Positions 12,939 to 18,212 of a stretch of DNA of 18,212 nt are shown one piece after another; positions within the stretch are counted from its first letter, which is position 1; each line of letters begins with the position of its first letter. The DNA is from Ruminococcaceae bacterium UBA3818 (GTDB lineage: Bacteria; Bacillota; Clostridia; Oscillospirales; Ruminococcaceae): NCBI GenBank assembly GCA_002369315.1, contig DFDW01000001.1, positions 1 through 18,212 on the forward strand, read 5' to 3'. Both the position numbers and the translations under genes were made by a program. Under the pieces are notes generated by a model. That model made no database searches. It was given only the letters and a program-made list of their open reading frames with translations, and was not told the origin of the DNA.

Positions 12939-14116
12939 TTCGATACCTCCCACATAAATTTTTCTATATGGTTCTGTTTTACGCCGAGATAGCGAGATAT
13001 ATCCTGCTTGTCAAAGTAACCCTCTCGATAACCATGAAAGAATGCCCGGCATAATGCAGGGCTATTCTGGTCAATAGCCTCACGCGGAATATTCCTAGGA
13101 ATACCTTTACCAGTTAGCTTTCTATATTCCTGTGCAGCCTTTCGCTCGTTTTCAAACTGTGATCTTATTGCGGCTATCAGCATCGCATACTTAGGTTGTC
13201 CAATTTTCCCAGAATCCAGTAAACGGCGACAAATAACTTCCTTACTTACTGAAAACTTATCCGCTAGTGATGAAACAACGTCCAAATCTATTTCTGATTG
13301 CGTATAGCTGCCAAGCTGTTTGTTCAGATTTACCCGGGGTACAAGAACTTCTCCAGCAACCGCGTTGCAAAAGACTTCCTCCGCCTGTGCGGAAAATGAG
13401 TCAATCATGTCATTACAGATAACCGAACTTCGCTTAATCAGGTGGACAAGTTCATGAATAATCGAAAATGTTTTAGCCGGGTATCGATCATCATTATTAA
13501 GCCCGATAATTGGCATTGTGGTGTCGTATATGGCAAATCCACGGGCAACCTCAGTATCTACGCCGGTAAAGCAATGCACAAATACACCGGCATTCTCGAC
13601 AACATTGCGAATGTATAAATAGAACTGCCTTGTGCTCTGGCATTTATATTGCACATTTGAATCAATACCAAGACTATTTCTGATTTCTCGTGCCCATTGG
13701 ATAACATTATCATCTGGACAATTTATGGACATACCAAATTTCACGGTGCGCTCTTTCAAAGCTCGCCTGGATTCCAGAAGCAAATCGCGAGCAGAAAGAA
13801 TATCGGAAATAGCAAGATTCAATGCGCTGTTATCAACAACTGCGTCGGGCAAAGTACGGAGATTTCGCATTTGAGGCAAGTGCTTTACATTAATGTCACT
13901 TGCATTCATATACAGTCCTGCAAACGGAATACGGTAACATTTTGCGATGGATTTTGCCTGATTTATTGTGGGAAACTTCCCTGATTCATCATTTTCCCAC
14001 AGAACAATTTTTTCTTCCTTGAACTTTGTAATCCGTGTTACATAGTCAAAAGATATGGCTTTCTTCTCTCGTATAAAGCGCAAAGTGTCTTTATTTATGC
14101 GAGCATATATATACAT
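12932..14116 (-). CDS. ImmA/IrrE-type zinc metallopeptidase with HTH-like N terminus (putative antitoxin/regulator)
   Basis: A 394-aa protein of the COG2856 (ImmA/IrrE) class. The N-terminal 70 residues (INKDTLRFIREKKAISFDYV ... INQAKSIAKCYRIPFAGLYM) look like an Xre-type helix-turn-helix. The peptidase core has the zinc motif HELVH (221-225, in FSIIHELVHLIKRS) and a downstream QAEEVFCNAVAGEVLVP segment that would supply the third ligand. Family members such as ImmA cut repressors to release mobile-element or stress genes, and related Xre-COG2856 proteins pair with toxins. The ATG at 14116 is used, with AGGAGG (14128-14133) upstream; a GTG at 14128 falls within that site. It lies 18 nt after res and overlaps the PIN gene, so it belongs to the defence operon. 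Composition is AT-richer than that of res. Confidence 0.87.
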   Translation of the reverse strand: MYIYARINKDTLRFIREKKAISFDYVTRITKFKEEKIVLWENDESGKFPTINQAKSIAKCYRIPFAGLYMNASDINVKHLPQMRNLRTLPDAVVDNSALNLAISDILSARDLLLESRRALKERTVKFGMSINCPDDNVIQWAREIRNSLGIDSNVQYKCQSTRQFYLYIRNVVENAGVFVHCFTGVDTEVARGFAIYDTTMPIIGLNNDDRYPAKTFSIIHELVHLIKRSSVICNDMIDSFSAQAEEVFCNAVAGEVLVPRVNLNKQLGSYTQSEIDLDVVSSLADKFSVSKEVICRRLLDSGKIGQPKYAMLIAAIRSQFENERKAAQEYRKLTGKGIPRNIPREAIDQNSPALCRAFFHGYREGYFDKQDISRYLGVKQNHIEKFMWEVSKW

Positions 14117-14133
14117 AGGTGGAACCACCTCCT
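14117..14133 (-). promoter_or_regulatory. Ribosome binding site within a small hairpin, ImmA-like gene
   Basis: AGGAGG (14128-14133) runs into AGGTGG, which can pair with CCACCT lying directly before the ATG at 14116; with a GTTC loop the stem is 5 bp. Such pairing could mask the binding site and damp translation. This is seen in the sequence, but its effect is inferred. Confidence 0.4.
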
Positions 14134-14134
14134 C

Positions 14135-16774
14135 TTACAGTGCCTTTATCGTTTCCACAAACTGGCTCATGCTGACAGCTCCCGGCAGGAGATTTTCTCC
14201 ATCCCTGAACACCATGTAATAACGGTACTGGCTCCCGGCGGCAGTCCGCCATGCGCGTCCCAATTCAATCTTTTCCCGGCTGTCATCGTTTTTCAGATGC
14301 TCGCCCTTGGTTTCTGCAAAGATAATCTTGCCGCTCTGGGTCATAATCATAATGTCCGGGTAGTGCTTGATATAGCCGTTGATGGCAAAGCCATGTCGGG
14401 ATAGGTTGCGGTGCCACCAGCGAACATTCGGAAGGGCTGTCAACTCCATAACCAAATCCTGTTCCAGCTTGTTGATGTCGCCATCCTCGGCTTCATACAA
14501 AGAACCGCCGTATATGTCTGTGCTGGTCGTGGGATGAATAACTGTCGGCAGCCGATAGGACGGCTGGCATACAATGCGTTCGGTTTCCAGCCATTTTGCA
14601 AAAGTTTCCCGATAATGTGCATCCAGCAGGGATTCAATCTTTTCCTTGATTTTCTTGGCATATCCCAGCGGAGCCTTCTCCATAGCGGCGATCTGTGCCT
14701 TGTCCATATCGTCCACGATGCGGTTTATGTAGGCTTTCAGTTCGGCGGCGTCCACCATGTTCAACTTATTAAGCTGATTGAACATCATGTCCTTACACTG
14801 GCGCACACGGCTCTCCGGCGGCAGACTGTTGAAGTATTCCTTGAAATACCGCTGTTCTGCACTGGTCATTTTGAATACCTTGGGCAAGCCACCCTCGTTT
14901 GCCCGCACATCGACCTCGGCAATCTCATCATCAGCTGCGGCAAAATCAATGTCGTATGCCTTTCCTTTCAGCGTGAAGCCTTCGGCGAGCTGTTCTTTTT
15001 CAAGCAGTTCCAGCGTACCTTCCGTAAACAGGGTATCGGGGATCACCTGGAAAAATTGAGGGATCACAAGAGTTTCAAGGTCACTCTGGAATTGAGGACG
15101 AACACGGAAAGTAGTCACTTGTTCCCGCACCTCCCAAGGAAGATTCTGAATCTGCGGATCATCCTGCCCCTGTTTTACGGCGTTGTTGTACGCTTCACCG
15201 GCTTTGGCGGCATCATCCAGCATACTGTCAGCTTTCGGGGTAATTTCTGAGGATTTTTCCTGTTCCCGGCGGCGTTCCAGTTCTGCCCCGATGGATTTCC
15301 CATCCAGCCCTGCAAAATCGTCCTGCTCCGTTCCCAAAGGGGCTTCCGTATCGGAAACTCCTTGCAGTTCGGTAATGTCGATCTGCACTGGGGGCTGCTC
15401 CGAGACCTGGGGCTTCACAGGTTCGGCCAGACGATAATCCTTGTCGCTGAATCCTGCACTGTTCAATCCCTTGATGATGTGCTGCACGGTAGTGTTAAAA
15501 TCGTTGGAGGAAGTAAGCACATAGGACATATTCAGAGCTACCTGTGTATGCTGGCTTGTATGGGGCAAGCGGAGGATACGCCCCAAAATCTGCTCCACAT
15601 CCACCTGACTGGTTTTGTTGGCAAGGGACGCAAGAATATAGGCAAAGGGGCAATCCCAGCCCTCTTTCAAGGCGTTGACCGTGATGATATAGCGAACAGG
15701 ACAATCGGGAGACATCAAATCCACATTTTTCAGTTCATTTACATCAGCCGTGCGAATGGCAATCTGCTCTGCCGGGATGCCAGCGTCCACCAGCTTATCC
15801 CGCAACTTTTCAAAGGTGGTAGCGTCCTCCTTGCCTTTTGGTTGTGCCTGGAACAAGGCGATGGGGCGAATATACTTACCTGTTTTTGTATATTCCGCAC
15901 AGGCAAGTTCTTCCAGCTTATTCCGCAGATCAATCGCGTCAATCAGCACATCGGATTGACTGTCCCGGTTGTAGACGATCACAGGCAGCTTGACCATGTT
16001 CTCGCCCTTGAGCTGCACCGCGTCCACATAGGAGATAATGTTGCTCTCCTTTTTCGGCGTAGCGGTCAAATCCAGTACGAAGCAGGGATTGAAGTTTTCC
16101 AGCATTTCAAGGCTGAGATCAGACCGGGCGTGGTGGCTCTCGTCCACAATGACAAGCGGGTTAAGCTGATTGATAATCTGGAACAGGGCGGTTTCGTCCG
16201 CTTTCTCAATGGGGCTGTCGGGCTTGCCAAGCACCTTGGCAAACTCGGCAAGATTGCTGTTCTCCTGATAGGCTTTCAAGCCCTCCTTGCCGCGCCCACG
16301 GAAAGAATCATAGGACAGCACCATGATGGAAAGCTGTTCGGTAACAGCAGTCGGATTGAAATTCTGACCGTTCAAAAGCTCCTGCTTGGTGTAGACCTCC
16401 ACGCGCCCGCCAAAATCCACATCAATTTTCTGACGGTAGGGATGCTGCGTGTCTTTAAGTGCTTTCACCGTCTGCGCCAGGATTGCGTCCGAGGGGACAA
16501 GCCACACCACCGCCTTTGTCTTGGTAACTGGCAGCGCGTCAAAAATGGGGCGGATGGCGTTGCAGGCAATAAAGGTCTTGCCGCCGCCTGTGGGCACCTT
16601 GAAGCAGAGGTTGGGAACGCCGGGCAGAATATCCTGATAGTACCCCAATGTAGGCGCGCTTTTTTCCTGCCAGAAGAAGCGGAACGCCGCTTCATAATTC
16701 TTGGTTTCATTCAGCAGTTCCAGATAGCGGGTCAAGTCCGCTATAACCTTTTTCTGATAAGATTTCAGTTCCAT
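14135..16774 (-). CDS. res: Type III restriction enzyme, Res (helicase/endonuclease) subunit
   Basis: An 879-aa SF2 helicase-nuclease, the cleavage subunit of a Type III restriction-modification system. Motif I is VPTGGGKT (60-67), motif II VDESHH (210-215), motif III DLTATP (235-240), and motif VI EQILGRILRLPH. The C-terminal PD-(D/E)xK endonuclease is intact: Asp807 in YPDIMI and Glu821/Lys823 in FAETKGE. Length is a little below that of EcoP15I Res, as I recall it. Res works in complex with Mod, uses ATP to communicate along DNA, and cuts DNA lacking methylation. ATG 16774 (MELKSYQKKVIADLT) is chosen over upstream in-frame codons because it gives the family's usual N terminus, has AAGGGGG upstream and leaves a 16-nt gap after mod. 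All expected catalytic motifs are present, so it is likely active. Confidence 0.95.
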   Translation of the reverse strand: MELKSYQKKVIADLTRYLELLNETKNYEAAFRFFWQEKSAPTLGYYQDILPGVPNLCFKVPTGGGKTFIACNAIRPIFDALPVTKTKAVVWLVPSDAILAQTVKALKDTQHPYRQKIDVDFGGRVEVYTKQELLNGQNFNPTAVTEQLSIMVLSYDSFRGRGKEGLKAYQENSNLAEFAKVLGKPDSPIEKADETALFQIINQLNPLVIVDESHHARSDLSLEMLENFNPCFVLDLTATPKKESNIISYVDAVQLKGENMVKLPVIVYNRDSQSDVLIDAIDLRNKLEELACAEYTKTGKYIRPIALFQAQPKGKEDATTFEKLRDKLVDAGIPAEQIAIRTADVNELKNVDLMSPDCPVRYIITVNALKEGWDCPFAYILASLANKTSQVDVEQILGRILRLPHTSQHTQVALNMSYVLTSSNDFNTTVQHIIKGLNSAGFSDKDYRLAEPVKPQVSEQPPVQIDITELQGVSDTEAPLGTEQDDFAGLDGKSIGAELERRREQEKSSEITPKADSMLDDAAKAGEAYNNAVKQGQDDPQIQNLPWEVREQVTTFRVRPQFQSDLETLVIPQFFQVIPDTLFTEGTLELLEKEQLAEGFTLKGKAYDIDFAAADDEIAEVDVRANEGGLPKVFKMTSAEQRYFKEYFNSLPPESRVRQCKDMMFNQLNKLNMVDAAELKAYINRIVDDMDKAQIAAMEKAPLGYAKKIKEKIESLLDAHYRETFAKWLETERIVCQPSYRLPTVIHPTTSTDIYGGSLYEAEDGDINKLEQDLVMELTALPNVRWWHRNLSRHGFAINGYIKHYPDIMIMTQSGKIIFAETKGEHLKNDDSREKIELGRAWRTAAGSQYRYYMVFRDGENLLPGAVSMSQFVETIKAL

Positions 16775-16790
16775 AGAGCGAACACCCCCT

Positions 16791-18212
16791 TTACAGTCTG
16801 CTGATGTCGCGGGGAATCTTCTTGAAGGTAATCCCCATCTGCGCCAGCTTGTCCTCACCGATGGAGCAGCGGTCGGCATAAATGACCGTCCCATCAGCTT
16901 TTTCTTTGATGGCGGCAAGAAACGCATAGTCCAAAACCGTCACGCGCTGCGGCTCATAGTAGAAGTAGTAACCCGTGCTGTTGTGTTTACCAAGGTAATA
17001 GGGGTTATCCCCAGCAGGAGGGGTATAGGGCGTTTTGGTTTCCATGAACCAGATGTATTCCCGGATTTTTTCGGGGGCAACAGCTTCGTTCAGGCAATCG
17101 CCCACAAGCAGCGGTTCGCCCAGATCGTAGAAGCTGAAATTGCCGCCCGTACCTTCCACGCCCGTTTTGCCCGCGCCGTAGCCTTGGATGACCCGCTTCA
17201 CGCGTTCGGCAGTAATGTTGTCGGCATAGTCCATCATCTCAACAAGAATGAACTTGCGGTGTCCGCCGTCGGCTTTGTTCATATTCAGAACGGCGTGGGC
17301 GGTGGTGCCGGAACCGGCGAAGGAGTCAAGAATCAGCGCATCCTCACTTCCGGCAACTTTCAGTACAAACTCCAGCAAACGTCGAGGCTTCGGAGTATCA
17401 AAAGTGGCTTTCCCGTCAAAAATGGCCAGCATTTCTTTCTTGGCTTCATCAGTGTGACCTGTTTCAGAAAATGGCCAGAAATTGGTAGGGAGTTTCCCGC
17501 CAACATTTTCAAGATAGGTTTTCCGCGCGATGCCGCCTTTTCCGCCCTTTGTAAAGAAGAATCGAGGCCATTGTCCGCGATCATAAACCGCTTGTGCTTT
17601 TTGCGCGGATATCTCAAGGGGCTCAGAAAGAACGATTGCCTGAACACCCTGCCGCACATCCTCATCAGCAACACCGCAAACAACAGCACGCTCATGAGCG
17701 TCGTTCAAGTCCCGCAGTTCATAGTCACACCAGCCACGCATAGATTCAAGCATGACCTCTTGGGAGTATCTCCAATGGGCTCCATTGCTTGGATATAACA
17801 TCTTCCCGGTGAACGGATGCTGAATAGCATACACCATTCCCTGGTGCGTAGCAGCATCAGCAGCATATGCGTTATCCGAGCGCCAAGGTGCAATATCGTT
17901 ATCTGGATTCTTGTATTTTGAATCCATTTCAGCGGTTCGAGGTAACTTGTTAGGGCTCCAGTTAGGCTGCTTGCTGTAAACCAGCAGATGTTCAACTTCG
18001 TTTACGATGCCTTTGGAATCATTGCGTGTGGAATATGTACGCTGCCATGAAATATTGGAAACAAAGCAGTTGCTTCCGAAAATCTCGTCACAAATCAATT
18101 TCAGATTGGCATATTCCGTATCATCAATGCTGATGAAAATAACCCCATCCTCTGCCAACAGCTTTTGCAGCAGCTTCAAGCGCGGGTACATCATGCACAG
18201 CCATTTGTCATG
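16791..18212 (-). CDS. mod: Type III DNA methyltransferase, Mod subunit, C-terminal part
   Basis: The last 473 residues of the site-specific DNA adenine methyltransferase of the Type III system; the gene runs off the right edge. The fragment starts in the region just after the expected DPPY motif (WLCMMYPRLKLLQKLLAEDGVIFISIDD), which is itself outside the window. A long variable middle part, probably the target recognition domain, follows. Motif I lies near the C-terminal side as LILDSFAGSGTTAHAV, then HRKFILVEMMDYADNITAERVKRV. The order, DPPY before FxGxG, is the beta-class arrangement of Type III Mod. Mod both methylates and sets sequence specificity for Res. It is the first visible gene of the operon, and the stop codon is 16 nt from the res start. 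Its promoter and start lie beyond the window. Confidence 0.94.
   Translation of the reverse strand, partial: HDKWLCMMYPRLKLLQKLLAEDGVIFISIDDTEYANLKLICDEIFGSNCFVSNISWQRTYSTRNDSKGIVNEVEHLLVYSKQPNWSPNKLPRTAEMDSKYKNPDNDIAPWRSDNAYAADAATHQGMVYAIQHPFTGKMLYPSNGAHWRYSQEVMLESMRGWCDYELRDLNDAHERAVVCGVADEDVRQGVQAIVLSEPLEISAQKAQAVYDRGQWPRFFFTKGGKGGIARKTYLENVGGKLPTNFWPFSETGHTDEAKKEMLAIFDGKATFDTPKPRRLLEFVLKVAGSEDALILDSFAGSGTTAHAVLNMNKADGGHRKFILVEMMDYADNITAERVKRVIQGYGAGKTGVEGTGGNFSFYDLGEPLLVGDCLNEAVAPEKIREYIWFMETKTPYTPPAGDNPYYLGKHNSTGYYFYYEPQRVTVLDYAFLAAIKEKADGTVIYADRCSIGEDKLAQMGITFKKIPRDISRL

Larger units (their letters stand above)
9711..18212. mobile_element. Integrated element with a serine recombinase and defence cargo, left end within rlmD; right end outside the window
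   Basis: The probable left boundary lies in or just after the codons for HVETVVLLSR of rlmD (9711-9740), where normal family members end. Beyond it come a non-family extension, a repeat-rich non-coding segment, a serine recombinase with a small partner gene, and a Type III restriction-modification operon with a toxin-antitoxin-like pair. Established knowledge: several phages and integrative conjugative elements of Firmicutes insert at the 3' end of rlmD/rumA, some with serine recombinases. No relaxase, coupling protein or phage structural gene is visible here, so the element's class is unknown. The exact core site cannot be defined without the other end. Confidence 0.6.

Noticed and set aside
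15362..16804. Long plus-strand open frame (480 codons) opposite res
   Set aside because: Antisense to res, whose helicase and nuclease motifs are intact; the product is composition-driven and matches no family I know.

Overview
The window reads as a chromosomal segment of a Gram-positive, Firmicutes/Clostridia-type bacterium, plausibly a gut Oscillospirales or Lachnospirales relative. This rests on near-consensus AGGAGG ribosome binding sites, several TTG starts, a clostridial-type DUF4830-like protein and a clostridial-style serine recombinase module. The taxonomy is inference; no rRNA or tRNA gene is visible.

Region 1 (1-10019) looks like ordinary chromosome. From the left, mostly on the minus strand, it holds: the 5' end of a sugar/glycerol-phosphate ABC ATPase (UgpC/MsmX type), a 16S rRNA pseudouridine synthase of the RsuA family, a small membrane-anchored DUF4830-like protein, and an EF-G-like GTPase with its own promoter and terminator. 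A tightly coupled three-gene ABC operon follows (ATPase, exported CARDB/COG1361-like protein, MacB/FtsX-type permease). The plus-strand rlmD gene (23S rRNA m5U methyltransferase) lies divergent to it.

Region 2 (about 9740-18212, running off the right edge) looks like one end of an integrated mobile element. RlmD carries an unusual extension of about 92 residues after its normal end. It is followed by a 600-nt non-coding stretch rich in inverted repeats. Next, on the minus strand, come a small uncharacterised protein and a serine recombinase preceded by a tiny leader ORF. Phages and integrative elements that use serine recombinases are known to target the 3' end of rlmD/rumA, so I read the rlmD tail as an attachment site.

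Region 3 (12468-18212) is the element's cargo, a minus-strand defence operon: mod (partial) and res of a Type III restriction-modification system, then an ImmA/IrrE-type zinc peptidase with an HTH-like N terminus, then a DUF4411-like PIN nuclease. The genes are spaced 16 nt, 18 nt and -7 nt apart, so they are probably co-transcribed and the last two translationally coupled. The peptidase/PIN pair resembles a toxin-antitoxin module and is AT-richer than res/mod. This suggests an addiction or guard module joined to a restriction system. It is the most interesting system in the window.
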